From CAZCTC01 sp964501335 (GTDB taxonomy: Bacteria > Chloroflexota > Anaerolineae > B4-G1 > SLSP01), in NCBI GenBank assembly GCA_964501335.1, contig CAZCTC010000034.1, forward strand, positions 13,900 through 77,899: a stretch of 64,000 nucleotides of DNA, written 5' to 3'. Positions within the stretch are counted from its first letter, which is position 1; each line of letters begins with the position of its first letter. The position numbers were made by a program, and so were the translations under genes. Shown here in pieces: positions 1-8,412 of this stretch. Below the pieces are notes generated by a model. That model searched no databases. It was not told the DNA's origin and was given only the letters and a program-made list of their open reading frames with translations.

Positions 1-2
1 CG

Positions 3-1037
3 CCGGCCGATTCCAACGGAAATACGTTGCGGGTTTACAATACTGACGGCTCGATGAATTGTTTCGGGACGATGTGGAAATGCGAGCACCGCTGGACTTC
101 GATCGGCAATATGGTCGAGTTCCGTAATGTGACCAGCGAGCATTTCGCGGTCAGCAACTGGTGGACCAACGGCAACAACCAGATTGCCTTCAGCCGCGGC
201 GACAATGGCTTCGTGGCGATCAATAAGGAATCTTCCAATCTGACCCGGGTCTTCCAGACCGGTCTGCCTGCGGGCACTTACTGCAATGTCTTCGACGGCA
301 CTTTGAACACAGCCGGCAACGGTTGCACGGGCACTTCCTTTACGGTGAATGCCGACGGTACGGCCAATATTACGGTGGCTTCGATGACGGCGGTGGCTCT
401 GCACACCGGCAAGAAGACGAGCGGCGGCGGCGGCGGTTTCAGCAAGGTCTACAATCAGGTCTACTTCCGCGGCACGCCCAATTCCTGGGGCACCACGGCG
501 ATGGCGTTGGTCGGCAACAATACCTGGCAAACTGTGGCGACCTTCGGCGGCGCTTCGACCGATCGGTTTAAGTTCGACATCTACGGCGATTGGACTCTGA
601 ATTTCGGGGATACCAATAACGACAAGATTGCCGATCAGAGCGGCAGCGACATCTATGTGACCACTTCCGGTACCTACACGATTACGTTCAACGATTCGAC
701 CAAGGCTTACACGGTCGTGTCGAGCGGCGGTGGCGGCGGCGGCGGGACGGTCCCGGTGAGCTTCTATGTGACCAATGCTACGACTCAGATGGGCGAGAAT
801 ATCTACGTGGTCGGCAACATTGCGGCTCTGGGCAGCTGGAATCCCTGCTCGGCCGTCAAGCTTTCGCCGACGAACTACCCGACCTGGAACGGGACGATCA
901 ATCTGCCGGCTTCGACGGCGGTGGAGTACAAGTACATCCGTTATTCCAGTTGCAGTTCGGTTACCTGGCAGAGCGGGGCGAACAAGACCTTTACGACCCC
1001 TGCCAGCGGTCCGGTGACCCGGAACGACGCCTGGTAA
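3..1037 (+). CDS. Secreted alpha-amylase, C-terminal part with starch-binding modules (5' end outside window)
   Basis: The reading frame is open to the left edge, so this is the 3' part of a longer gene; the TTG at 27 is an internal codon. The first ~115 residues (PADSNGN, then GTMWKCEHRW, then FRNVTS) match the end of the GH13 alpha-amylase barrel and its C-terminal beta domain; the catalytic residues lie upstream of the window. A glycine linker follows, then a beta-rich module (VYFRGTPNSWGTTAM) that resembles starch-binding X25/SusF-like modules, a second poly-glycine linker, and a terminal CBM20-like domain (YVVGNIAALGSWNP). The expected role is hydrolysis of starch or glycogen outside the cell. 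The gene ends in TAA and is followed 25 bp later by a strong terminator. The family call is firm; the identity of the middle module is tentative. Confidence 0.85.
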   Translation, partial: PADSNGNTLRVYNTDGSMNCFGTMWKCEHRWTSIGNMVEFRNVTSEHFAVSNWWTNGNNQIAFSRGDNGFVAINKESSNLTRVFQTGLPAGTYCNVFDGTLNTAGNGCTGTSFTVNADGTANITVASMTAVALHTGKKTSGGGGGFSKVYNQVYFRGTPNSWGTTAMALVGNNTWQTVATFGGASTDRFKFDIYGDWTLNFGDTNNDKIADQSGSDIYVTTSGTYTITFNDSTKAYTVVSSGGGGGGGTVPVSFYVTNATTQMGENIYVVGNIAALGSWNPCSAVKLSPTNYPTWNGTINLPASTAVEYKYIRYSSCSSVTWQSGANKTFTTPASGPVTRNDAW

Positions 1038-1062
1038 ATTTGTAAGAGTCCCCAACTCTTGA

Positions 1063-1107
1063 TTACCGCGGAGGTGACGCCCCTCACCTCCGCGGTAACT
1101 TTTTTTA
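1063..1107 (+). terminator. Rho-independent terminator of the amylase gene
   Basis: Perfect 15-bp stem (1063-1077 with 1084-1098), 6-nt loop, followed by CT and a run of T. It lies 25 bp after the amylase stop codon. Confidence 0.9.
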
Positions 1108-1145
1108 TAGGATTGCGCGGACAGCTTGCTGTCCGCGCAATCCTA
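1108..1145. repeat. Second long hairpin after the amylase gene
   Basis: Arms 1108-1125 and 1128-1145 are perfectly complementary (18 bp). The hairpin directly abuts the terminator T-run. It resembles the other intergenic hairpins of this window in size but lacks their TCTG apex. Confidence 0.75.
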
Positions 1146-1180
1146 TTGTTTTATGTTGTTGCTTTGTGGTTAGCATTTCA

Positions 1181-1261
1181 GCACCCCGCATCAGGCATTT
1201 TTTCTGTAAGTAGCGACGCGCTGGATGGGGGAAGAGATGTTTTGTTTGTGTTTTCGCGCGC
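1181..1261 (-). repeat. Degenerate copy of the interspersed ~75-bp intergenic element
   Basis: On the minus strand this reads CATCTCTTCCCCCATCC, then GCGCGTCGC, then a GATGCGGGGTGC stretch. These are the same blocks in the same order as the copies at 13105, 18453 and 20408. Only one arm of the associated TCTG hairpin remains (GTTTTCGCGCGC near 1250-1261). The rest of the 1038-1408 gap holds two hairpins and a GGGCGGCC palindrome; I see no gene in it. Confidence 0.55.
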
Positions 1262-1290
1262 TTTTTTATATTCAGCAAAGGGTTTTTTGT

Positions 1291-1316
1291 AGGGGCGGCC
1301 CGATGTGGCCGCCCTT
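1291..1316. repeat. REP-like GGGCGGCC palindrome
   Basis: Arms 1293-1300 and 1307-1314 (GGGCGGCC / GGCCGCCC) with a 6-nt loop, preceded by TTTTTTGTAG. This form (TTTGTAGGGGCGG...) is typical of dispersed REP-like palindromes in large bacterial genomes. No T-run follows in either direction that would make it a clear terminator. Confidence 0.5.
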
Positions 1317-1408
1317 GATCCCGGGAGTTTTTTTCAGTGTTTCCCTAAGGGGTCGTAAAAGAATAACTTACCGATTTTTATAGCGTTTTCCCCTGAAAAC
1401 TCGGGAAC

Positions 1409-2734
1409 TTATAAATTTACAGACCCTAAGGGTTGGTTGGTGCGGAAGGCTTCCTCTTTGCGGGCCGGGACGTTGATGGCCAGATAGGTCGCGGCTCTCC
1501 ACAAATCTCCCACGTTGGTCCAGTTGATCAGCCGTTGTGCCACGCTGCGATTGTTGTAGAAGCTCTCGAACATCTCGGCGTGCATCTCCATTAATTTTTC
1601 AGGGCTCATGTTTTTGGGGGTGAAGGCCGGCATGCCGTAGCGGTAGGTGGGATCGTTCCACCATTGCGGGTAGTTCAATCGGCCTTCTTTTTCAACGGTG
1701 GCATAGAATTCGGTGCCCGGGTAGGGTTGCAGGATGTTGAAGAGCCCGGCAAAAAACTTCTGTTCCATGGCGAAATCCAGCATGGTGCGTAAGGTCTCCG
1801 GGGTGTCGCCGTCCATGCCGAGCAGAAATGAGCCCAGGACGGCGATGCCGTGATCCCGGATGATCTTCAGCGATTCGCTGATGCCGGGGCCGGCGTCGTT
1901 CCACCGTTTTTTAATCTGGTCCAGATTTTCCGGTCGGATGCTCTCGATGCCGATGATCAATACGGAGCAGCCGCTTTTTTTCATCAGTTTGAGCATTTCG
2001 GGATCGCGGGCCAGATTGAGGCTGGCCTGAGCGCCCCAGTGTAGATGCAACGGGCGGAGTGCTTCGCAGAGTTCGCGGGTCTTTTCCCGGTCGGCAACGA
2101 TGTTGTCGTCGATGAAGATGGTGAGGGGCTGCGGGTTTTGGGTCAGTTCTTCGATCACTTCTGCGACCGGGCGGTGGCGGCGTTCTTTTCCAAAGAAGGC
2201 CGAGACGGAACAGAAGGTGCAATTAAAGGGGCAGCCACGGGCGGTTTCGATGAGGGTGACGGGGAGGTACTTTTTTCCGGCCAAAACGGCGCGGTTGGAT
2301 TGGATGTGAACTGGAGGCGAGTTCTCGGTGCGGTGGTAGACCGGTTGCAGGTGGTGGTGAGCCAGATCATCCAGGATTTGTGGCCAGAGGCCTTCGATTT
2401 CACCGCGGACGATGGAATCGGCATATTGCCCGGCTTCGTCGGGCAGCAGGGTGGGGTGGTGGCCGCCGAGGAGGACGGGGACGCCGCGCTTGCGGAATTC
2501 TGCGGCGATCTGATAGGCGCGGCGGGCGGTGAAGGTTTTGAGCGAAAGGCCGACCAGATCGCGCGGGGTGTCGTAGTCGATCTCTTCGATCCGGTCATCG
2601 ACGGCTTCGACTTCGACATCGGGCGGAATTTGTCCGGCAACGGTGGCGAGATTGAGCGGTTGTAAAACCCAGGTGGGCTTTTCCCCAAAGGTCGGAGTTT
2701 TGATCATCGCAGGTTCAATCAAGGTTACTTTCAT
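1409..2734 (-). CDS. B12-binding radical SAM protein, copy 1
   Basis: 441 residues from ATG at 2734 (MKVTLIEPAM). A longer frame exists upstream, but this start matches the two paralogues (MKLTLIHP, MKLVLLSP), and GGGAGG lies about 15 nt upstream. Residues ~1-130 form a cobalamin-binding-like Rossmann domain (GLSLKTFTARRAYQIAAEFRKRG region, GGHHPTLLPDEA). The radical SAM barrel carries the CxxxCxxC cluster motif C168-PFN-C172-TF-C175, and a C-terminal extension follows. Such enzymes use a [4Fe-4S] cluster, SAM and usually cobalamin for C- or P-methylation or ring chemistry; the substrate cannot be read from sequence. The start overlaps the end of the GH3-like gene by 20 bp, so the two are co-transcribed. 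Last gene of the 6493-to-1409 operon. Confidence 0.85.
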   Translation of the reverse strand: MKVTLIEPAMIKTPTFGEKPTWVLQPLNLATVAGQIPPDVEVEAVDDRIEEIDYDTPRDLVGLSLKTFTARRAYQIAAEFRKRGVPVLLGGHHPTLLPDEAGQYADSIVRGEIEGLWPQILDDLAHHHLQPVYHRTENSPPVHIQSNRAVLAGKKYLPVTLIETARGCPFNCTFCSVSAFFGKERRHRPVAEVIEELTQNPQPLTIFIDDNIVADREKTRELCEALRPLHLHWGAQASLNLARDPEMLKLMKKSGCSVLIIGIESIRPENLDQIKKRWNDAGPGISESLKIIRDHGIAVLGSFLLGMDGDTPETLRTMLDFAMEQKFFAGLFNILQPYPGTEFYATVEKEGRLNYPQWWNDPTYRYGMPAFTPKNMSPEKLMEMHAEMFESFYNNRSVAQRLINWTNVGDLWRAATYLAINVPARKEEAFRTNQPLGSVNL

Positions 2735-4388
2735 ATTGTGGCAGTAGCCATACCTCCCATCCAGTAGTTTTTTGTAAGGCCGCAGGTTTGATGTTTCCCA
2801 ATTTCTGTCCCCGGGCCTGACAGGCTTGCAGATAGGCCGTGGTGGCACCCGGCGCGGTGCGACGGATGCGCGCGGGGCCCAGCTGGCCGAGCTGACGGCA
2901 ATAGTGGTAATGGAAATTGGCGCACAGGCCGCGTTCCAGATCGGCTTCGAGTTCCTTCAGATTGAGATTCTGAGACGCCGGTTCTTGGGGGAGTTCCAGA
3001 TAGAGGGTGTAATGAAAGTCGCCGGGACTTTCTTCCGGAGCCAGCATGGCGAAGCGGGGAGTGAGGTTGTGTCCGGCGGCGAGTTGGGCGATCACGCCGG
3101 CGATGAAGCGTTCATCGAGCTTTTCGCCGAACCAGTCCGAGATGCGGTCGGCTTTGCCGATGAAGCGCAGCCGGGGGGCCTGCTCTTGATAGCCGACAAC
3201 TGCGACGATGTCGTGCAGCTGGTAGCGATAGAAGCCGCCGCCGGTGGTGATAATGACGCTGTAGCTGCGGCCTTTTTCCAGTTGATGGGCCAGGCGAGGG
3301 GGATCTTCGGGCGCGTCGACGGGTTGAAATTCAAAGAAGTGCGAGCGGACGGCCAGGATGCAGCCCTCTGCGGCGGGATCGGGGCCTAGCGGCAGGGTGA
3401 TGAAGCCTTCGGTGGCCAGGAGCCCTTTGGGTTGGTAGACGACGGCTGGAAAGCGGGCGCTGAGCCTTTGGGCGTAGGGAGCGGAGGGGCCGTCGGCCCA
3501 GCCGCTGATGACTTTTAAGACGGGCCAGAGCTGATCGACGGCTGTGGGATTGAGGCGGGCCAGCGATTCGGTGCGGCGGCGATCGGGGCGGAGGCGACGG
3601 GTCAATTCGCGGTGGAGAGCGGGAGGCAGCGGGGTGGGCGGGGTGAGCGTTCCGGCGGCGATGTCGGCGAGCAGCTGTTCCCAGCTTTCCGGTAGAGCGG
3701 CGAGCAATAGTTCCAGGTAAGTAGGGTTCCAGATCGAGATGAAACGCAGATCGGCGCGCTGGAGCAGGAAGCGCAGTGTGGCGTAACGAAAGGCGGCCAT
3801 GTCTTCGATTTGTTTGAGGGCGTTGGGAACGGCGAAGGCCGACTCGACGAGGAGCTTTCCCAGGGGGCCGAGGTAGGCGCTGTCTTCTTCAAAGCCGAGG
3901 GGGATGCCGCCTTCGGTGAAGCGTGGACCGGTTGTGAGAGGGGTGAGCGACCAGTAGGCGGGGCCGCGGAGCATGTCGGGGTAGCGGCCGTAGAGATCGA
4001 CGGCCCAGGGGGCGAGGCCGCGCTGGAATTCGGCTTTGAGCGCGGCGGTGTAGGGAATCCATTTGACGGCGGCGGTAGAGCCGCTGGAGAGTTCAAAGAG
4101 GCGGACGGCTTCGGCCGTGAGGACGGCGGGTTGTCCGGCGGCGATGGCGGCGATCGATGCGGTGTAGTCGTCCCAGGTGGAGAGGGGAACGGCTTTTGGG
4201 TAGTCGGCGACGGAGGTCAGGCGGGCAAAGTCATGCCGGCGGCCGAAGTCGGTATCGGCGTTGGCTTTGAGGTAGGAGCGCAGCAGATCGGTCTGGGTGC
4301 TTTCGACATGGTGGAGGGCGTGGTGGAAGCGCCGGGCTTCAGCCCGACCGGAGGCGATCCAGAGCGAATTGGCAAGCCAGGAGTTCAT
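2715..4388 (-). CDS. GH3 auxin-responsive-promoter family adenylating enzyme
   Basis: 557 residues, close to the usual size of GH3 proteins. It carries the GH3 phosphate-binding motif ELSSGSTAAVKWIPYT (SSGST at 101-105), an internal YYRYQL-like segment (GGGFYRYQLHDIVAVVGY) and RLRFIGKADRISDWFGEKL typical of the adenylation-domain hinge. Plant GH3 enzymes adenylate a carboxylic acid and conjugate it to an amino acid; bacterial members are mostly uncharacterised. Here it is translationally coupled on both sides: its ATG overlaps the stop of the upstream gene by one base, and its stop lies within the next radical SAM gene. I infer that it activates a carboxylate made or modified by the neighbouring radical SAM enzymes. 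Family call strong, substrate unknown. Confidence 0.85.
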   Translation of the reverse strand: MNSWLANSLWIASGRAEARRFHHALHHVESTQTDLLRSYLKANADTDFGRRHDFARLTSVADYPKAVPLSTWDDYTASIAAIAAGQPAVLTAEAVRLFELSSGSTAAVKWIPYTAALKAEFQRGLAPWAVDLYGRYPDMLRGPAYWSLTPLTTGPRFTEGGIPLGFEEDSAYLGPLGKLLVESAFAVPNALKQIEDMAAFRYATLRFLLQRADLRFISIWNPTYLELLLAALPESWEQLLADIAAGTLTPPTPLPPALHRELTRRLRPDRRRTESLARLNPTAVDQLWPVLKVISGWADGPSAPYAQRLSARFPAVVYQPKGLLATEGFITLPLGPDPAAEGCILAVRSHFFEFQPVDAPEDPPRLAHQLEKGRSYSVIITTGGGFYRYQLHDIVAVVGYQEQAPRLRFIGKADRISDWFGEKLDERFIAGVIAQLAAGHNLTPRFAMLAPEESPGDFHYTLYLELPQEPASQNLNLKELEADLERGLCANFHYHYCRQLGQLGPARIRRTAPGATTAYLQACQARGQKLGNIKPAALQKTTGWEVWLLPQYESNLD

Positions 4389-5104
4389 TAACGTAAGACC
4401 CGCAGGCCGGCGCTGGTGAAGTTGTCTTCGGCGATGCGGGTGAGGCAGACAAGTTCGTCGCCGTAGAGGTGACCCGGGTTGCGGGCCAGGAAGAAGGCGA
4501 TATGCGGATTGCGGAGCCGGTCGGGATCGATTTCGGCGATGCCTTCGCGCAGGGGGGTGGCGCCGTCGGCGAAGCGAACGAGGCCCGCGGCGGCGTGGTA
4601 ATTCTCGCCGAAACGGTCTGCGGCGAGTTGATCGATGAGGGCCTGGAGTTCCGGCGGGGTGACGCGGTCATGGCGGGGGTAGAATTCCCTGTAGAAGACG
4701 GGCAGGAAACGGTAGGTCTTGTATCCTGAGGAGATCAGCAGCCAGTAGACGGGTTGGGCCATGCCGGCGCTGAGATCGATCACGCTGCGGATCCAGCTGC
4801 GTGGCAGTTCGGGGGTGCCCCAGAATTCGGGCTGGATGATGGTATCGCCGGAGACGACCACGGTGATGCGCTGCCCCTGGGGGGAATCGGTCTCATAGAG
4901 GGCGAAGGTGGAAAAGCCGCGCAGGATTCCGGCGGTGTCGCGCAGCCGGATGACCCAATCCTTGTTGCTCAGGTCGCGCTCGAAGAGTTGCGGAGTGGTT
5001 TTTTCGAAGCAGGCGGCAAAAAGGGCGTACATTTCCTCTTTTTCTGCGGCGCTCAGCTCGCGGCAGGCGGTGGTTTTGCCGGTCAGGGTGGGGGTGGCGT
5101 CCAT
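4388..5104 (-). CDS. Putative acyltransferase (GNAT-like), unknown substrate
   Basis: 238 residues, start ATG at 5104, 3 bp after the stop of the upstream radical SAM gene; its stop overlaps the GH3 start by one base. The N-terminal half (ELSAAEKEEMYALFAACF, then GILRGFSTFALYE, ITVVVSGDTII, RSWIRSVIDLS) has the alternation of helices and strands expected of a GNAT-type fold, but I see no clear acetyl-CoA P-loop. The tight coupling to the GH3 gene suggests that the two act on the same metabolite. I treat the acyltransferase label as a weak structural guess; 'conserved hypothetical' is the safe name. Confidence 0.6.
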   Translation of the reverse strand: MDATPTLTGKTTACRELSAAEKEEMYALFAACFEKTTPQLFERDLSNKDWVIRLRDTAGILRGFSTFALYETDSPQGQRITVVVSGDTIIQPEFWGTPELPRSWIRSVIDLSAGMAQPVYWLLISSGYKTYRFLPVFYREFYPRHDRVTPPELQALIDQLAADRFGENYHAAAGLVRFADGATPLREGIAEIDPDRLRNPHIAFFLARNPGHLYGDELVCLTRIAEDNFTSAGLRVLR

Positions 5105-5107
5105 CGT

Positions 5108-6493
5108 TCAGCTCCTGTTGAGGGAAATGGGCAGTCCGGTCTCGCGGATTTTGATCAACTCGCCTTTCCAGGCGGCGTCCCCGAGGGGGTAATAGTCGCG
5201 GACGCGGACTTCGCTGCGGAAGAGGGCGTTGATGCCCCAGAAATACCACCAGGGCAGCTTGCCGGGTTGATTGACCGGGTCGAAGCCGCGTTGGGCGATG
5301 CTTTTCAAACTGTAAAAGCTGGCGCGCGCTTCGACGCAGCCGCGTTGCAGCTTTTCGGGAGAGATCTGCAAGGGGTGGAAGGGGATCTGGTTGTAGCTGT
5401 AGTTGTCGTCGAGCCACCAGCGTTCAAAGCGGAGCCGGCCTTCGGTTTCCCAGCGGCGATAGAGGGGGGTGCCGGGGAAGGGGGTGAGGTGATTGAAGGC
5501 GGCGATGTAGAAACGGTGACGCAGGGCGAAGTCGACGGCGGGGGCGAAGCTGGCCTCGGTGTCGTGGTCGTAGCCGAAGACGAAGGTGATGTAGAGCCGG
5601 ATGCGATGGCGGCGCAGGTTGGCGAGGGCTTCTTCGTAGCCGCCGCGCATCAGATTGAAGCCCTTGTTCATGGCGCGGAGATTTTCAGCGTCGAGCGATT
5701 CAAATCCGATGAGGACGCCCTGACAGCCGCTCTGGACCATCAGGTCGAGCAGTTCGTCGTCGTAGGCGGCGTTGATGCTGACCTGGCTGACCCAGCGCAC
5801 TTTGAGTGGGATGAGAGCTTTGCAGAAGGCTTTGGCCCGTTCGGGGTTGGCGGTGAGGTTGTCGTCGACGAAAAAGATGAGGGCGCCGGGGCCGAAGGCC
5901 TGTAACTCGGCCACGATGTCGTCGAGGGGGCGCCAGCTCTGGGAGTGCTCGAAGACGGTCTGGACGGCGCAGAAATCACACTGGAAACCGCAGCCGCGGG
6001 CGGCTTCGATGAGGTGCAGGCCGAGGTAGCGTTTGCCCTGGTAGATGGAGCGGTTGGGACGCAGCCGATTGAGGGTGGGGCGGGCCGGGGCGCGGTAGTA
6101 GGGTTGCAGGGCCCCGCGTTCGGCATCGTGGAGTACCGTTTCCCAGAGCGTTTCGGCCTCGCCGATGACGACGGACTCGGCATATTGGGAGACTTCGTCG
6201 GGGCAGAGCGTGGCGTGGAAGCCGCCCATGACGACGGGGACGCCGCGTTTGCGGTATTCGCTGGCGATCTGATAGGCGCGTTTGGCCGTGTAGGTTTCCA
6301 CGCTGATGGCGACGAGGTCGGTCGGTTCGTCGTAAGGGATCAGTTCCATGCGGTCATCGTAGAAGACGATCTGCACGTCGGAAGGGGTCAGGCCGGCGAT
6401 GACGGCCGGTGGCAGCGGTTCCATTTGCCAGGTACGGATGTAGGGTTGACCGATCCTGCGTCCGATGCAGGGGTGGATCAGGGTTAGTTTCAT
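5108..6493 (-). CDS. B12-binding radical SAM protein, copy 2
   Basis: 461 residues, start MKLTLIHPCI. Same architecture as copy 1: N-terminal B12-binding-like domain (VAISVETYTAKRAYQIASEYRKRG, GGFHATLCPDE), then the radical SAM motif C168-GFQ-C172-DF-C175 at identical residue positions, then ARNL-type barrel segments (FFVDDNLTAN, GCQGVLIGFESL). Positional identity of the cysteines with copy 1 marks a recent paralogue pair. First gene of a tight four-gene operon (radical SAM, acyltransferase-like, GH3, radical SAM). A TATAAT hexamer sits at 6534-6529, though I see no good -35; AAGGAA lies 12 nt before the start. Confidence 0.85.
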   Translation of the reverse strand: MKLTLIHPCIGRRIGQPYIRTWQMEPLPPAVIAGLTPSDVQIVFYDDRMELIPYDEPTDLVAISVETYTAKRAYQIASEYRKRGVPVVMGGFHATLCPDEVSQYAESVVIGEAETLWETVLHDAERGALQPYYRAPARPTLNRLRPNRSIYQGKRYLGLHLIEAARGCGFQCDFCAVQTVFEHSQSWRPLDDIVAELQAFGPGALIFFVDDNLTANPERAKAFCKALIPLKVRWVSQVSINAAYDDELLDLMVQSGCQGVLIGFESLDAENLRAMNKGFNLMRGGYEEALANLRRHRIRLYITFVFGYDHDTEASFAPAVDFALRHRFYIAAFNHLTPFPGTPLYRRWETEGRLRFERWWLDDNYSYNQIPFHPLQISPEKLQRGCVEARASFYSLKSIAQRGFDPVNQPGKLPWWYFWGINALFRSEVRVRDYYPLGDAAWKGELIKIRETGLPISLNRS

Positions 6494-6547
6494 GAGTGAT
6501 TGGTTTCCTTATGAGTAAGTAAACTAAATTATATTTTCACGTGCTCT

Positions 6548-6590
6548 GATAAGAAACAACGCGCGGGATGGGAAGAGAGAGTTTTTTTAT
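6548..6590 (-). repeat. Partial copy of the interspersed intergenic element
   Basis: On the minus strand this reads AAAAAAACTCTCTCTTCCC then ATCCCGCGCGTTG, the first half of the ~75-bp conserved block, without its 3' part. It sits just upstream of the radical SAM operon at 6493. Confidence 0.6.
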
Positions 6591-6639
6591 CGACCTGTGC
6601 GGTTGTTCATGGGTGTGAATTAAAAACGGTTTTTTGTGC

Positions 6640-6746
6640 CCCGCAACAGGTGCTTTTTCGGTAAAAAGCGACGCGCTGTGCGAAGCAGGCAGAGAGAGTT
6701 TTTTTGTTCATATTTTGGGCGGCTTCAGAAAGCCGCCCAAAATATG
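6640..6746 (-). repeat. Copy of the interspersed element with its TCTG hairpin
   Basis: The hairpin arms 6709-6725 and 6730-6746 pair perfectly over 17 bp; on the minus strand the loop is TCTG. The conserved block follows in minus orientation (AACTCTCTCTG, GCGCGTCGC, TTACCGAAAAAG, TTGCGGGGC). Together with 6548-6590 and 6786-6823 it fills most of the 339-bp gap between copies 2 and 3 of the radical SAM genes. Confidence 0.7.
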
Positions 6747-6785
6747 GGCTTTTTCCCAGACTAACCGCACAGGTCGTTTTTTATT

Positions 6786-6823
6786 CATATTTTCGCGCGC
6801 CGTCTGCGGCGCGCGAAAATATA
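6786..6823. repeat. TCTG-loop hairpin
   Basis: Arms 6787-6802 and 6807-6822 (16 bp, CG-rich core flanked by ATATTTT / AAAATAT), loop TCTG. It lies just after the stop of the third radical SAM gene and may terminate it. Confidence 0.7.
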
Positions 6824-6832
6824 GTTATCAAT

Positions 6833-8224
6833 TTAATGACAGGGCTGATCGATGACGGCGGTGTTATTTTCGGTGACGGCCGGCGGCGGGGGCGTGGGCA
6901 GGTGTGGGCCGATGATCCAGTCGCAGTTATAGAAATCCTTTAAGTGATGGGCGTAGAAGCGATAGCCCAGGTTGGTGATCCACCAGGTGGAAGGCTGGAT
7001 GCGGGAGCCCCAGAAGCGTTTCAAGAGGGCGCTGTTGCTGTAGGTAGTTTTCCAGGCCAGTTCGTGGCCTTCATAGACCTGCTGCGGCGTCATCTGTTTG
7101 GGCTGGAAGACGATATGTTGGGCATCGTAGAGCGACCAGTCTTTGGTGAGGATGCGGCCTTCGCTTTCCAGCCGTTTGTAGAGAGCGGTGCCGGGGAAGG
7201 GGGTGACGATGGCGTAGCGGGGCAGGTCGATTTTGGCATCGATGGCGAATTGAGCGGTTTTGAGAAAGACCTCGGGAGTGTCGTAGTCCATTCCGAAGGT
7301 GAAACAGGCCATCAAGGAGATGCGGTAGCGGTGCAAGAGATCGACGACCGCGCGGAATTCATCGGGTGAGTTGAAGCCTTTGCGCGATTGTTTGAGGTTC
7401 TCCGGGCTGATCGTTTCAAAGCCCATCAAGAGGCCGGTGCAGCCGCTGCGGGAGGCCAGTTCCAGCAGCGGCAGGTCGTCTTTGAGCAGGATGGTGCTGA
7501 GGCCGAACCAGCGGGTTTTGAGCGGGATCAGAGCTTCAAAGAGCCGGGCGGCATAGTCGCGGTCGGCGATGAGATTGAGGTCGAGGAACATGATATCGGG
7601 GGCCCAATGGCTGCGGATATCGGCGACGACTTCTTCGACGGGTTTTTGGTAGGGTTTGGTGCCCCAGGCCGCGGGGACGACGCAGAAATCGCAGGTGTGA
7701 ATACAGCCGCGGGTGGCTTCAAAACTGTGGGTGGTGAGGTAGTGTTGCTTTTTGAGCAGATCGCGGCGAGGAAGGGGCATGCCGGCGAGGGAGAGGTCCG
7801 GAGATTGGAGATAACGGGACTGCATCCGACCGGCGGCGAAGTCGCGCAGCAATTGAGGCCAGGTCTCTTCCGCGTACCCGACGACGACGGCGTCGGCATG
7901 CGGCTGGGCGTCGTCGGGGACCAGGGTGATATGGGGGCCGCCGAGGACGACGGGAATGCCGCGCTCGCGGAAGCGGTCGGCGAGTTCATAAGCCCGCACG
8001 GCATTGCCGGTGATCACGGTCATGCCGACGAGGTCGGCTTCGATTTTCTGGGGGTCGATATCTTCGATGCCTTCATCGTAGATGGCAATCTCAGCGCGCA
8101 GTTCGGGAGGAACCAGAGCAGCCAGGGTGGTTAAGGTCAACGGCGCGTAACGGAGATTCTGTCGGAATATGCCGCCGCGATGGCGGTAAAGTGGCCCTTT
8201 TGGTGAAAGTAGAACCAGTTTCAT
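6833..8224 (-). CDS. B12-binding radical SAM protein, copy 3
   Basis: 463 residues from ATG at 8224; the upstream in-frame extension is rejected because AAGGAG lies 8 nt before this ATG and a good promoter lies just ahead. Domain order is the same as copies 1 and 2: B12-binding-like N-terminus (GMTVITGNAVRAYELADRFRERG, GGPHITLVPDDA), then C174-IHT-C178-DF-C181, then DLNLIAD and GCTGLLMGFETIS. More divergent than the other two, with an extra short stretch before the cysteine motif. It has its own promoter and is separated from the downstream operon by 339 bp of repeats, so it may be regulated independently. Substrate unknown. Confidence 0.85.
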   Translation of the reverse strand: MKLVLLSPKGPLYRHRGGIFRQNLRYAPLTLTTLAALVPPELRAEIAIYDEGIEDIDPQKIEADLVGMTVITGNAVRAYELADRFRERGIPVVLGGPHITLVPDDAQPHADAVVVGYAEETWPQLLRDFAAGRMQSRYLQSPDLSLAGMPLPRRDLLKKQHYLTTHSFEATRGCIHTCDFCVVPAAWGTKPYQKPVEEVVADIRSHWAPDIMFLDLNLIADRDYAARLFEALIPLKTRWFGLSTILLKDDLPLLELASRSGCTGLLMGFETISPENLKQSRKGFNSPDEFRAVVDLLHRYRISLMACFTFGMDYDTPEVFLKTAQFAIDAKIDLPRYAIVTPFPGTALYKRLESEGRILTKDWSLYDAQHIVFQPKQMTPQQVYEGHELAWKTTYSNSALLKRFWGSRIQPSTWWITNLGYRFYAHHLKDFYNCDWIIGPHLPTPPPPAVTENNTAVIDQPCH

Positions 8225-8245
8225 GACCGACTCCTTTATTAGGGT

Positions 8246-8281
8246 TCTTTTGATGATATAACGCAAGTGAGGGGGCGTCAA
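8246..8281 (-). promoter_or_regulatory. Sigma70-type promoter of radical SAM copy 3
   Basis: Minus-strand TTGACG (8281-8276), 17-bp spacer, TATCAT (8258-8253). The predicted 5' leader of about 22 nt ends in AAGGAG before the ATG at 8224. Confidence 0.7.
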
Positions 8282-8349
8282 ATGGAGATTAGTAGACAGT
8301 AGACAGCGGATTTCGACATGTGCGTTTAGCCTGGAATGCAAGTAAAAGA

Positions 8350-8412
8350 AAATATAGACAAAAGAACTCTCTTTTTCCCGTGCGGGCGTTGTACCTTCGG
8401 GGAAAATGCTCG
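8350..8412 (+). repeat. Truncated copy of the interspersed intergenic element
   Basis: Contains AACTCTCT, a CCCGTGCGGGCG block and TTCGGGGAAAATG in the same order as full copies, but lacks the hairpin. The 327-bp gap 8225-8551 otherwise holds the promoter at 8246-8281 and a TATAAT at 8479-8484 whose nearest -35 (TTGACT, 8450) is 23 bp away, so I do not call a promoter there. Confidence 0.5.

Noticed and set aside
4754..5905. 383-residue plus-strand frame
   Set aside because: It is antisense to the acyltransferase-like and radical SAM genes, with Gly/Val/Glu-rich shadow composition and no RBS.
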